Shown piece by piece: positions 10,737 through 18,855 of a stretch of 40,595 nt of DNA. The first letter of the stretch is position 1. Every line of letters begins with the position of its first letter. The translations under genes were made by a program, and so were the position numbers. Source of the stretch: Deltaproteobacteria bacterium. Its GTDB lineage: Bacteria; Myxococcota_A; UBA9160; UBA4427. The DNA is taken from positions 1 to 40,595 of the forward strand of contig JAFDEK010000048.1 of NCBI GenBank assembly GCA_019310385.1, given 5' to 3'. Under the pieces are notes generated by a model that saw only the letters and a list, made by a program, of their open reading frames with translations, was not told the DNA's origin and did no database searches.

Positions 10737-11159
10737 CCGGGCGAGCCTGCTAGAGCCCGGTGGCTCGCTTCCATGGTCACTCTCGCGTCACTCCCGGGTT
10801 ACTCTCGGGCTACTCGCATCGCTGAATGGCCAGCGGCACGCAGCGGGAGCTATACGCGCGGCTGCCCGGGACGCAGGGCTTCGATGGAGAAGCCGTCATG
10901 CGCCTCGCTCGCCGAGGCACACGACCGTCGAAGATTCGTCTTCGCCGGCCTGGCCACGACAGGGCTTAACGAAGAGCCACGCGAGTCGCTCTCGTCCAGG
11001 ATATGGTAGTGGGCTCCTGGCCGGAGAGCCAATGGCCCATGGCTGAGAGCGGGGGGGGGCTCGAGCGGCGAGATCCACCCTGACGCAGCACCGGCAGACC
11101 CGGTGTTCACCTGGCGTGAGTGCGCTGATTCTCTATGGCTCTCGCGGGAGTTGCCTCGC
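10737..11159. other. Intergenic stretch between the helicase and unknown-protein genes
   Basis: About 420 bp between two reverse-strand genes. ORFs crossing it on either strand have no recognisable content. It contains the tandem cluster at 10776-10809 and a run of nine G near 11051-11060. It must hold the helicase promoter on its left side and the end of the transcript from 11160 on its right, but I cannot point to convincing boxes or a terminator hairpin. Confidence 0.5.
10776..10809. repeat. Degenerate tandem repeat, period about 11-12 bp, 3-4 copies
   Basis: Units GTCACTCTCGC, GTCACTCCCGGG and TTACTCTCGGG are followed by a partial CTACTCG. It is intergenic, about 40 bp upstream of the helicase start. 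Confidence 0.7.
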
Positions 11160-11789
11160 TCAGGCGATCTTTCGCGACAGGACGCCGGCGCCGGAGCCGG
11201 CGATGAACAACCCCTCCGAATCGGCGAGCCGTTGCAGGAATCCCGGATCCGAGTTCGTCTTCTCCTGGGACTGCTCGAGCTGCGCAATCGACTGACCGTA
11301 GGACACGAACGAGACAGTTCCGTACTGGCCGTAGTTCGAAGTGAGCAGCGCGACGGGCACGCCGGTGAGGTTCGCAGTGTATTCGGTGAGCTCGAGTGAC
11401 CAGGACATGGCCTTGGCCACCTGCGGCACGTCGATGGCTGCGCTCACGACGGCCGCTGCAGCGGGAGGCCCGCTCACCTCCCCAGCGATGTGCTGGAACT
11501 TGCCGAGTCGATCCTCTGCGTTGCCCACGAAGTGCTGGGCGCCCTCCTCGATCTTCGTAAGATACTCGTCCGAGTGAACCAGTCCGTCCGCCGATTCCAG
11601 CGACGCGGCGAAGGACTCGGTGCGATAGGCGAACATCAGCGTACCGAGCGGCTCGCCTTGGAGCACCTGGTGCAGGGAAATCTCGAGGTCCGTCTTCTGG
11701 TTCACGAATTCCGTCATCGCGATGGCATGCGCCATCCCGGCGCGCAGGTGCGTCGGGCTCACGACCACTCGTCGGGTAAACAGGTACAT
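11160..11789 (-). CDS. Conserved-looking protein of unknown function
   Basis: 209 residues, not recognised. The ATG at 11789 has AAGGAGAGG about 7 nt upstream, a strong ribosome binding site. The sequence is soluble with no signal peptide or cysteine cluster. It begins MYLFTRRVVVSPTHLRAGMAHA, and a beta-alpha-beta pattern in the first 100 residues (strand, helix AIAMTEFVNQKT, strand GTLMFAYRT) would suit a ferredoxin-like or dimeric alpha-beta barrel fold; this is a guess from the pattern. A second half of similar length (about 110-209) could be a second such domain. It is the last gene of the reverse-strand run that begins at the TolC gene, 177 bp after the HpnL-like gene. Confidence 0.6.
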   Translation of the reverse strand: MYLFTRRVVVSPTHLRAGMAHAIAMTEFVNQKTDLEISLHQVLQGEPLGTLMFAYRTESFAASLESADGLVHSDEYLTKIEEGAQHFVGNAEDRLGKFQHIAGEVSGPPAAAAVVSAAIDVPQVAKAMSWSLELTEYTANLTGVPVALLTSNYGQYGTVSFVSYGQSIAQLEQSQEKTNSDPGFLQRLADSEGLFIAGSGAGVLSRKIA

Positions 11790-11966
11790 GGGGGTACCTC
11801 TCCTTGTGTTGAGGAATCAGCTTCATAGTCTGCTCTGGATGTGGTGGGGTCAAGCGCTGATTGCGATTCCGACGACGCTGAATCGGGGCGGGTATCGACT
11901 GGGTGACTGTCCCCATGCTCACCTTGATGAGGATGTCCTTCTCGCAACAGATTGCGCGAGCCGACC

Positions 11967-12998
11967 TCAGTCCTCGGGCACTGCGGTGGCGAGGCGCCGC
12001 AGCTCGCCTACGCCGCCCAGGGAGTAGGCGGAGCCAACCGCGAGGCCCCAGGCCACCCAGAGGAGGTCGCGAGCGCGACGCACGGCCGCCAGGGCGACAC
12101 CCAGCTCGGGGGAGCCCGTGATGGCCGAGCAGATGAGCACCTGGGCGCCGTCCTGGGTGCCGATGTCGGCGGGCACGAAGAAGAAGGTGGAGCGTACCAG
12201 GGTCACGAAGGCCTCGATCACGATGGCATCTGCAAAGCTGATGGGATGGCCGAGGAAGCGGATCGCGACCCAGGTCGCGGCGGCGGCGGACATCCACTCG
12301 ACGAAGGCCGCGGCCCCGGAGAGCACCATGCGCAGGTGTTTCGAGGAGTAGAAGGTGAGCAGGCGGTCCTCGACCTCGCGGATGGAGTCGAGTGCGCGAA
12401 CCGCCCTGGTGCTCATTTCGCGGCCACTCAGCCACCCCTCCTCGAGCCAGCTCCGCGTGCGCGAGAAGGCACGCTGACTCTGGAGCAGGACGAAGAGCAC
12501 GATGGCGATGCAGAAGAGAGCGAGGCCTACGCCCGCCGTGATCCGGTAGGGCAGTGGCAGCACGGCGGCATGGAACATGAGGCCGAAGCCGATCCCGAGA
12601 AAGATCACCTGGGCCGCGAGGTCGGTGGTGCGGGTCGCCAGGAGAGACGCGCTCGCGTCCTTGAAGCTGATGCCGTAGTGGCGCTTCATGAGCACCGCCT
12701 TCACGGGCTCGCCCCCGAGGCCCGCCAGGGGCGTCACCGCCTCGATGGCCGCTCCCACCATCAGCACGTTCCAGAAGCGGCAGATCCAGCGAGGCGTGAC
12801 GGGCTTGGAGGGCAGGGCGAGCAGCCACGAGAGCGCCAGGCCCCCGAAGCCGAAGACGTGCAGGGCGAGAAAGGCTGTCATGCCCCGCCAGCCCATCTGC
12901 TGGAGCCGAGCCCACACCTCGCCGAGGTCGGTGTGGTAGAGGATGACGCCGAGCAGCGTCAACCCCACCACCAACATGACGAACATGAACCGCTTCAA
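11967..12998 (-). CDS. Lysylphosphatidylglycerol synthase TM-region / HpnL-like integral membrane protein
   Basis: 343 residues from a TTG at 12998; an ATG at 12986 is the alternative. It has about eight transmembrane helices, starting with FMFVMLVVGLTLLGVILYH. The conserved family block EAVTPLAGLGGEPVKAVLMKR (about residues 84-104) and the late block FFFVPADIGTQDGAQV (about 275-290) are typical of the UPF0104/LPG_synthase_TM family, which includes the hopanoid-operon protein HpnL and lipid flippase-like proteins. It starts only 4 bp after the ferritin-like stop, so it is in that operon. A role in moving a lipid or lipid-linked product across the inner membrane is inferred from the family. 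HpnL identity is plausible given hpnK and hpnJ nearby, but not proven. Confidence 0.8.
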   Translation of the reverse strand: MKRFMFVMLVVGLTLLGVILYHTDLGEVWARLQQMGWRGMTAFLALHVFGFGGLALSWLLALPSKPVTPRWICRFWNVLMVGAAIEAVTPLAGLGGEPVKAVLMKRHYGISFKDASASLLATRTTDLAAQVIFLGIGFGLMFHAAVLPLPYRITAGVGLALFCIAIVLFVLLQSQRAFSRTRSWLEEGWLSGREMSTRAVRALDSIREVEDRLLTFYSSKHLRMVLSGAAAFVEWMSAAAATWVAIRFLGHPISFADAIVIEAFVTLVRSTFFFVPADIGTQDGAQVLICSAITGSPELGVALAAVRRARDLLWVAWGLAVGSAYSLGGVGELRRLATAVPED

Positions 12999-13002
12999 GG
13001 GA

Positions 13003-13827
13003 TCAGCCGAATGGGAGCAGCTTCAGGACGGGCAGCATGGTCCGGGCCACCCGCGGCACGAAGTTGGGCCGCAGGAGGTCGCGATCGAAGCCCGCGAGGC
13101 GCCGCTCGTTCTCCGTGAGGCTGGTTTCGAGCACGAGGCTCGGCGTGAGATTGTCGACGAAGGCCGCCGCGCCGGTCACGACGAAGTCCTCGCCCTCGTC
13201 CGAATCGCCACCGAAGAAGATGCCGCCCAGCTTCGACAGGGCCTTGGCGTAGTGCCAGGCCGCCTTGGGGCCGACGGTGGCGCCGGCCACCAGGCCCCGA
13301 TTGATCTGGCGATGGGCGAACCAGTTGATGAAGAAGACGATGTGGTGCGCCTCCTCCTGCATCACCTGGTCGAAGATCTCGAAGAGCTCCCGGGGCACGA
13401 GCTGCGAGCGGCGAGCGAGCTCGAAGAGCCCGAAGGCGCCGAAGGAATCGAGACACTCCTCGAAGCCGAAGTCGATGAAGGCCTCCTCGACGTTGGGGGG
13501 CATCTCCACGTGGATCTCGTTGATCTCGATCTCGTAGCGGTCGATCATGTGCTGGATGGTCCGGCCGTGCCGCTCCTCCTCGTAGCCCTGGAGCGCCAGG
13601 GCCTCGCGAATCAGCGGGTCCGTTGCCACCTCGGCACAGGCCTTCACCATGGGGCCGGCGTCGGCCTCGGCCTGGAGGGCGTGATCCCAGAAGGGGATGC
13701 CCTGGATGAGCTTCAAGTCGTCGCCCTGCAAGTCGGGCCAGGGCAGATCCTCGGGCTCGTACTTGCGGTGACCCTCGAGAAAGGCGCGGCAGTAGAGTTC
13801 CTTGTGGGCTTCGGATCCGACTTGCAT
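13003..13827 (-). CDS. Ferritin-like di-iron protein
   Basis: 274 residues from the ATG at 13827, chosen for the GAGGAAAA upstream; the frame is open 20 residues further. Two ExxH motifs, E84xxH87 (in YEEERHGR) and E158xxH161 (in MQEEAHHIV), with acidic partners such as E54 and E136, give the four-helix carboxylate-bridged di-iron site of ferritin-like enzymes. Members of this fold are oxygenases, desaturases, N-oxygenases and hydroxylases. The last 90 residues are a less conserved extension. It lies between the amidinotransferase gene (84 bp upstream) and the membrane protein gene (4 bp downstream), so it may oxidise the product of the former. The substrate is unknown. Confidence 0.8.
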   Translation of the reverse strand: MQVGSEAHKELYCRAFLEGHRKYEPEDLPWPDLQGDDLKLIQGIPFWDHALQAEADAGPMVKACAEVATDPLIREALALQGYEEERHGRTIQHMIDRYEIEINEIHVEMPPNVEEAFIDFGFEECLDSFGAFGLFELARRSQLVPRELFEIFDQVMQEEAHHIVFFINWFAHRQINRGLVAGATVGPKAAWHYAKALSKLGGIFFGGDSDEGEDFVVTGAAAFVDNLTPSLVLETSLTENERRLAGFDRDLLRPNFVPRVARTMLPVLKLLPFG

Positions 13828-13840
13828 GGCTGTTTTCCTC

Positions 13841-13880
13841 GGTCGTTCGTTCGTTGGTTCGTACATTCGCACGTTCGCGC
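13841..13880. repeat. Degenerate TTCG/GTTCG-rich tandem tract
   Basis: A run of GTTCG, GTTCG, TTGGTTCG, ACATTCG and ACGTTCG units lies between the amidinotransferase stop and the ferritin-like start, just 5' of the latter's ribosome binding site. The units are too degenerate to fix one period. Confidence 0.6.
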
Positions 13881-13911
13881 GGCGCATCTCGAAGGCCGAG
13901 CGGGCCTCGGT

Positions 13912-15021
13912 CTAGAAGTAGGACTCCAGGCTTCCGCGTCGGCGGACGTCCAGGGTGGCGCAGTGGAAGGAGCCGCCGAAGGGCGCGTAGTGGGCGAAGG
14001 CGCAGGGGATCGGCTCGAAGCCCCACTCCTTGAGTGAGCGGATCATGCTCGGCTGGGACTTCTCGACGATGACCCGCTTCTCGTCGAGCATGAGCATGTT
14101 CATGCTGATCCAGTCGCTGCACATGGAGAGGAACTTGTTGGGCAGCGGGTCCGGCTTCGGGGCGACCAGGATCTCCCAGCTCTTGAAGAGGGTGGGCAGG
14201 CGGTCCTTGTCGATGTACTCGGGGTTGATGAGCAGCTTGCCCGGCGCGAGGGGCATGAAGCTCGAGTCGATGTGCATGGGCTGCCGGCAGCGGCTCTCGA
14301 TCTCGCTGATGCGGTAGTCGTTGCCCAGGTGGCGGCGCAGCCAGGTGATGCCCGACATGTTGGTCACGTTGCTGCGGGTCACGAAGACGTCCCGTCCGCA
14401 GCGGATGAAGTCCGCCGCGTCGAAGACGGGCTCGAACTCGTTGACGACGTAGCGCATGGGCTCGCCGGGCTCGGGCATCGTGTAGTCGTTGTCGTAGAGC
14501 TCGTCGAGGAGCTGGGGCTTGGGCGTGGCGGTCCAGCGCGCTCCCTCGCTGAAGTACTCCTTGAAGAGGGAGCGGTAGGCGTCGGTCTCGTGGAAGCGGG
14601 AGCGCCACGCCATGGGGGTCTCGATGATCTCGTCGCCGAAGACCAGGAAGCCGTCCCGCGGACACGCGATGCAGAAGCCCTTGCTCTTCCACCAGGGCGA
14701 GCGGAAGGAGCGGCCGAAGTCGACGATGTCGGGGCGCCGCACCGCGACCCCCTCGGCCGCGAGGATCCCGATGAACTCGTCGAGCTCCTCCTGGGCGGGC
14801 TTCACGAGGAAGCTCGGGTACTTGAGGCCGCCCACCAGGCCAAAGGCGAAGGCCGCCGACTTGGGCAGGTTGAAGGAGACGACGGGGTGGCGCACCGGGA
14901 TCGTGGCGCCCTCGAGACGCCCCACGATGACCTCCTCGAGGGGGTCCCACTCGTTGAAGGAGTTCACGGGGCACGCGATCTCAGGAGTGGTGTCACGGGA
15001 TTCGTTCACGGATCCGTCCAT
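13912..15021 (-). CDS. Glycine amidinotransferase-family (AGAT) enzyme
   Basis: 369 residues with GAGGA 5 nt before the ATG. It matches arginine:glycine amidinotransferases of the guanidino-group-modifying superfamily throughout. The catalytic triad is visible: the FDAADFIRCGRD block (D204 region, human Asp254), MHIDSSF (H250, human His303) and GGSFHCATLDVRRR (nucleophile C354, human Cys407). The enzyme moves the amidino group of arginine to an amine, giving guanidinoacetate if the amine is glycine; SxtG and CyrA are natural-product relatives. It is the usual length without a mitochondrial leader. It is followed by a di-iron protein and a membrane protein and preceded at 193 bp by an exporter operon, all on one strand, which suggests a secondary or modified product. 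Confidence 0.93.
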   Translation of the reverse strand: MDGSVNESRDTTPEIACPVNSFNEWDPLEEVIVGRLEGATIPVRHPVVSFNLPKSAAFAFGLVGGLKYPSFLVKPAQEELDEFIGILAAEGVAVRRPDIVDFGRSFRSPWWKSKGFCIACPRDGFLVFGDEIIETPMAWRSRFHETDAYRSLFKEYFSEGARWTATPKPQLLDELYDNDYTMPEPGEPMRYVVNEFEPVFDAADFIRCGRDVFVTRSNVTNMSGITWLRRHLGNDYRISEIESRCRQPMHIDSSFMPLAPGKLLINPEYIDKDRLPTLFKSWEILVAPKPDPLPNKFLSMCSDWISMNMLMLDEKRVIVEKSQPSMIRSLKEWGFEPIPCAFAHYAPFGGSFHCATLDVRRRGSLESYF

Positions 15022-15046
15022 GGGTTCCTCGGAGTCTGCCGTCTCG

Positions 15047-15090
15047 CAGCGTCTGTCTCGGCAGCGTCTGTGCTCGCAGCGTCTGTCTCG
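15047..15090. repeat. 15-bp tandem repeat, 3 copies
   Basis: CAGCGTCTGTCTCGG, CAGCGTCTGTGCTCG and CAGCGTCTGTCTCG lie head to tail in the gap between the ABC ATPase stop and the amidinotransferase start. Confidence 0.9.
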
Positions 15091-15214
15091 AATGGAGGCA
15101 CGCCGCCACAGGGGGGCCGCCGGGCAGGGTCTCTCAGGCGGCGGAGGCGCGTCGGCCAGGCGGGACTATAGAGGGGACGCTCCGGCTTTTCCAGAATGCT
15201 CCCGGAGAGGCCTC

Positions 15215-15997
15215 TCAGGGCCTCCTCGTCTCCCGCAGCGGCGCTCGCGGTTCATCAGAGAGCCGCCCGTCGTGCATCTGGCCGTCCCGGACGTGGACGG
15301 TGCGCTCGGTGGCTTCGCTCACGTCGCGATCGTGGGTGATGAGCAGGATCGTCGTGCCGTTGCTGTGGAGCTCGCCCAGGATGTCGAGGATTTCGGCCAC
15401 GGTCTTGCTGTCCAGAGCGCCGGTGGGCTCGTCGGCCAACAGGAGCGGCGGGTCGTTGACGAGGGCCCGGGCGATGGCAGCCCGTTGGCGTTGGCCGATG
15501 GAGATCTCCTGGGGCTTGTGGTTCAGGCGGGAGCCCAGGCCCATCTGCTCGAGCCGGGCCCGGGCCGCCGCGCGGCATTCTCGGGCGGGCCGATTGCCGG
15601 CGTAGAGGGCGGGTAGCTCGGCGTTCTCGAGGATGCTCAGGTGGGGCAGCAGGTGGAAGGTCTGGAAGATGAAGCCGATCTGGCGGTTGCGCAGGGCGGA
15701 GAGCTCTTCGGCCGTGCGGCCGGAGACCGGCTCCCCGAGCAGCTCGTAGCGGCCCTCGTAACCGGCGTCGAGCAGGCCGAGCACGTGGAGCAGGGTCGAC
15801 TTGCCCGATCCCGAGGGCCCCATGATGGCGGTGTACTCGCCCCGGGCGATCTCGAGGTCCACGTGGCTGAGGGCGCGGACCGGCACCGAACCGTGCTGGT
15901 AGGTCTTGGAGACGTCGTCCAGGCGAATGACGAGCTCTTCGCTTTCCGTATCCAGCCCCGTACTCAAGCCAGTACTCAACGCCGTACTCAATCCCAT
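15215..15997 (-). CDS. ABC transporter ATPase, MacB/LolD class
   Basis: 260 residues from the ATG at 15997, 2 nt after the adaptor stop. After a short repetitive leader (LSTALSTGLSTGL) it is a complete nucleotide-binding domain: Walker A GPSGSGKST (about 60), the Q-loop region IGFIFQTFHLLP, signature-loop ISIGQRQRAAIARAL (SIGQR where LSGGQ is usual), Walker B LLLADEPTGALD and the switch histidine in LLITHD. VSKTYQHGSVPVRAL and the GLLD context are typical of MacB and LolD ATPases. It should power a tripartite exporter with the two upstream genes. No permease is adjacent; the lone MacB-type permease at 4202-5410 is the best candidate. The altered signature motif is a mild oddity. Confidence 0.93.
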   Translation of the reverse strand: MGLSTALSTGLSTGLDTESEELVIRLDDVSKTYQHGSVPVRALSHVDLEIARGEYTAIMGPSGSGKSTLLHVLGLLDAGYEGRYELLGEPVSGRTAEELSALRNRQIGFIFQTFHLLPHLSILENAELPALYAGNRPARECRAAARARLEQMGLGSRLNHKPQEISIGQRQRAAIARALVNDPPLLLADEPTGALDSKTVAEILDILGELHSNGTTILLITHDRDVSEATERTVHVRDGQMHDGRLSDEPRAPLRETRRP

Positions 15998-16002
15998 GCT
16001 CA
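15958..16002 (-). repeat. 12-bp tandem repeat over the adaptor-stop/ATPase-start junction, 4 copies
   Basis: GTACTCAA recurs at 15960, 15972 and 15984, and a variant (CATGCTCAG) at 15995-16003 contains both the ATPase ATG and the adaptor TGA on the reverse strand. In the protein it yields the four-residue repeat LSTA/LSTG/LSTG. Confidence 0.88.
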
Positions 16003-17148
16003 GCCGCCTCCGACCGCGGGGTTGCGGACCGCCACGCGGACACCGTCGGCCAGCTCTTCTGCGGCGCCAACCACGATCCGGTCTCCCTCCTCGAGGCCGG
16101 ACAGGATTTCGACGCTTTCGATGCTCGAGCGGCCGAGGGTGATGGGGGCGCGCCGCACTCGATTCGAATCGACGCGATAGGCGAAGGGCTTGCCATCGGC
16201 CATGAAGATCGCGTCGGCGGGAACCTGCAGCGCAGCCGCCGACGAGTCGACGAGGATGTCGACGTCTACCGTCATCCCCGGAACGAGGCCCTGCGTGGGC
16301 GGCTCGATGGATGCGAGGCTCTCGGAAACCAGCCGGCTTTCCTTCATGACCACGTGGGGCACCAGCTCGGAGATGGTCGCCTCCCAGCTCCGGCCGGGAT
16401 AGGCGTTGGAGCTGATGCGCAGCTGCTGTCCCGGTCGCACGCGCCCCAGGTCCACTTGATCCACGTTGGCGCGCACGCGCAGGTGCTCGAGGTCCGCCAT
16501 GCGGAGCACGGGATCGCCGGCGCGGACCATTGCCCCCTTCTTCACCTCTCGGCGGTAGATGGTGCCCGCAAAGGGCGCCAGCACCGTGGCGGCCTCTTTC
16601 TGGCGCGCGAGGATCTCGATCCGCTGGTCGAGGGAGTCGACGCGCAGGGGGACCTCCTCCTCGAGGAACTCGACCCGCTTGCGCGCCTTGGCGAGGGCGG
16701 CCTGGCTCTCGGCCCAGCCCTGAGCGGTCAAGCCGCCCTTCTCGTAGAGGTCGCGATCGATGGCGTGGCGACCTCTCACGAGCTTGCGCTCGGCCTTGGC
16801 GGCCCGGAGCGACTCGAGGGAAGCCAGGCGCTCGGACCGGGCGGCGGCCAGGGAGGCCGACACCGGCGCGTCGTCGATGCGCAGCACCACCTCGCCCTGC
16901 GCGACCACGGTGCCGGGCTCGGGGATCTCCACCACGCGGCCGTCGAGGTGGGCACGGAGGTCCAGCTCGTCGATGGGCTCGATCTTGCCGTTGGTCGATA
17001 CCTCGATCTCGAGGGAGTCGCGCTGCACGGCCGCCACCTGGACTTCGGGCGGCGCCTTTCCGCCACAGCCCTGCAGCACGGCTGCGCACAGGAGGGCCGT
17101 GAACAGGGCAGCGGTGATGGGCAATGCGCTGTGCTTGCCGGACGACAT
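16000..17148 (-). CDS. HlyD/MacA-type periplasmic adaptor lipoprotein (RND/MFP family)
   Basis: 382 residues from the ATG at 17148, which has an AAGG 9 nt upstream. An alternative ATG at 17214 overlaps the TolC stop as TGATG and would add 22 residues. The N-terminal hydrophobic stretch ends in a lipobox (VLQGC), so it is probably a lipoprotein. The biotin-lipoyl half motifs (STNGKIEPIDELDLRAHLDG... and TVLAPFAGTIYRREVKKGAMV) flank a helical hairpin of about 100 residues. A beta-barrel domain and a membrane-proximal domain (DAIFMADGKPFAYRV) follow. This is the MacA-like adaptor that bridges the inner-membrane transporter and TolC. It lies between the TolC and ATPase genes in a tight operon. 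Confidence 0.92.
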   Translation of the reverse strand: MSSGKHSALPITAALFTALLCAAVLQGCGGKAPPEVQVAAVQRDSLEIEVSTNGKIEPIDELDLRAHLDGRVVEIPEPGTVVAQGEVVLRIDDAPVSASLAAARSERLASLESLRAAKAERKLVRGRHAIDRDLYEKGGLTAQGWAESQAALAKARKRVEFLEEEVPLRVDSLDQRIEILARQKEAATVLAPFAGTIYRREVKKGAMVRAGDPVLRMADLEHLRVRANVDQVDLGRVRPGQQLRISSNAYPGRSWEATISELVPHVVMKESRLVSESLASIEPPTQGLVPGMTVDVDILVDSSAAALQVPADAIFMADGKPFAYRVDSNRVRRAPITLGRSSIESVEILSGLEEGDRIVVGAAEELADGVRVAVRNPAVGGG

Positions 17149-17170
17149 TCGCGTTAGCCTTCTCTTCTGA

Positions 17171-17210
17171 CTCAGCCGCGTCGGATTCAGCGGCGTCGGA
17201 TTCAGCTCGG
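17171..17210. repeat. 15-bp tandem repeat, 2.5 copies, at the TolC/adaptor junction
   Basis: CTCAGCCGCGTCGGA, TTCAGCGGCGTCGGA and TTCAGCTCGGG follow each other. If the adaptor starts at 17214 these encode the in-frame repeat NPTPL-NPTRL. Confidence 0.88.
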
Positions 17211-17213
17211 GCA

Positions 17214-18689
17214 TCAGGGTACCGCGCTCGCGGCCGGCGGGGGGGCGACGTCGCCGACGACGGTCTTGCCGAGGGTGCCGAGCTCGCGCTGCAAGGAGGC
17301 CCACAGCTCGACGCGCTGGTAGCGGACGTCGATGGCCTGCTGCTGGAAGCGGGCGCGCTGCTCCCGGGTCGAGAGCGCCTGGCCGAGGCTCCCGCGGCCG
17401 ACGCGCAGATTCAAGTCGGCAAGGCGCTGCTCTTCGGCCGCGGTGCCGATCCTGCGCTCGATCAGCTCCAGGCGCTGCTCGGAGCGCTGGAGCTGGTGAG
17501 TGAGCTCGCCCACCCGGGAGCGCTTGGCCTCGAGGATCGAGCGGAAGCGCAGCTGGGCGATCTGAGCGGTCTTGTCGGCGCCCCGGATCGCGTTTTTCGC
17601 CTCGAAGCCGTCGAAGACGGGGATCTTCAGGTCGACACCGACCAGGAACTCGTCGTGGTAGTTGTCGAAGCGCTTGACGCCGTAGTGGATGTAGCCGCCA
17701 TACATCTTGAGGGTGGGCAGCCGGATCGCCCTGGCGGCGGACAGGCGCTTGGCCTCGATGTCGCGCTGCAGCCTCAGGATCTCGAGCTCCGGGGCGCCTG
17801 CGACGAGCTGGTCGTAGTGTTCGGGATCGGCGAGGGTCGAGAGCGCGGGCACACTCCCGGCTGCGATCTGGAAGCGACCATGCTCTGGCGTGGCCCCCAT
17901 GGCGAGCCACAGGGCCCGGCGGGCATCCGCGGCCTCTCCGCGCCGCATCAGACTGTCGAGGCGCGCGTTCTCGAGGTGGAGTGCCACGGTGTCGCGCTGA
18001 GAGGAGAGTACCCGTCCGGCCTCGAAGAGCAGCATGGCCTGCCCGTCGAGCCACTTGGCGTCGCTCTCCCGCTCGCCGTCGAGGTCGACGAGGCGCTGGG
18101 CGCGTACGAGCTTGGCGAAGAGGCGCACCACCTCGAAGGCGACGAACTCGCGGCCCTCGCTTTCCTTCACCCGTGCGATGCGTGCGGCGAGCTGCTCGCC
18201 TTCGACGGCCCGCCAGCGGCTGAGGTCGAGGACGACCTGGTCGACCAGCACGTTGAGCCAGCCGTCCTGGCTGCCGACGTTGGCGAGGCCGTAGGTGGCA
18301 GGGTCGCCGTTGCTGTCCAGGGCCTGAAAGGTCGCGTCCAGCCGGTTCGAGTAGCCGGCGTAGCTGGTGATGTTCACCTTGGGCATGAAGGCCGCGCGGG
18401 CCTCGGCATGTTTGTCGCTGGCGCGGCCGCTCTCGAGGGCCGCGATGCGGGCGTCGAAGTTGTTTTCGAGGGCCCGCGCGACCGTGTCGGCCAGGCTGAG
18501 CACGGGGCCACCGCTCTCCACCGCCGAGGCGCGGGCCGGGCCACCACCCAACGCGATGCTTCCGGCCGCGACGAGAGCGAGACCGGCCCAAGCCATGACG
18601 CCGGCCGACGCGACGAAGCCGGCCGACGCAACGAGCCGCAGGTGGGTCGTCGGTAGGGTGGACAGGATGCGTGAGTGGTGGTGAAACAC
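17214..18689 (-). CDS. TolC-family outer membrane efflux protein
   Basis: 491 residues from a GTG at 18689 with GAGGG upstream; an ATG at 18764 (25 residues longer) is the alternative. A signal peptide rich in A and G ends near ASA/VESGG. Two repeats of the OEP domain follow: the first begins LSLADTVARALENNFDARIAALE, and the second includes AARAIRLPTLKMYGGYIHYG and VDLKIPVFDGFEAKNAI. Long coiled-coil helices fill the rest (e.g. LQRSEQRLELIERRI). It forms the outer-membrane channel of the exporter encoded by the next two genes. The C-terminus ends in the TGA that touches a possible adaptor start. Start choice is the main uncertainty. Confidence 0.9.
   Translation of the reverse strand: MFHHHSRILSTLPTTHLRLVASAGFVASAGVMAWAGLALVAAGSIALGGGPARASAVESGGPVLSLADTVARALENNFDARIAALESGRASDKHAEARAAFMPKVNITSYAGYSNRLDATFQALDSNGDPATYGLANVGSQDGWLNVLVDQVVLDLSRWRAVEGEQLAARIARVKESEGREFVAFEVVRLFAKLVRAQRLVDLDGERESDAKWLDGQAMLLFEAGRVLSSQRDTVALHLENARLDSLMRRGEAADARRALWLAMGATPEHGRFQIAAGSVPALSTLADPEHYDQLVAGAPELEILRLQRDIEAKRLSAARAIRLPTLKMYGGYIHYGVKRFDNYHDEFLVGVDLKIPVFDGFEAKNAIRGADKTAQIAQLRFRSILEAKRSRVGELTHQLQRSEQRLELIERRIGTAAEEQRLADLNLRVGRGSLGQALSTREQRARFQQQAIDVRYQRVELWASLQRELGTLGKTVVGDVAPPPAASAVP
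18601..18629 (-). repeat. 18-bp tandem duplication in the TolC signal-peptide coding region
   Basis: CCGGCCGACGC occurs at 18601 and 18619 within an 18-bp unit; it encodes the repeated VASAG in the leader. Confidence 0.85.
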
Positions 18690-18855
18690 CCTCTTTTCCC
18701 TCGCTCTGGATGGGGCACGATGCTGCACGGATTGCCCCGAGGGGACATCAAGCGAGCACTTCATCCTATACCCCCGCTCCAGGCAGGGCAAGCGGGGCCA
18801 GCGCTCGGTTGGCCGCTCGCAGCCGCCAGAGCCCTGCGCTACTCCGTGCGCCACC

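Noticed and set aside
12995-14974. Long reverse-strand ORF overlapping the ferritin-like and AGAT genes
   Set aside because: It is a frame shadow; codon use and content (proline/arginine/histidine-rich) are not protein-like, while the overlapping frames have clear family motifs.
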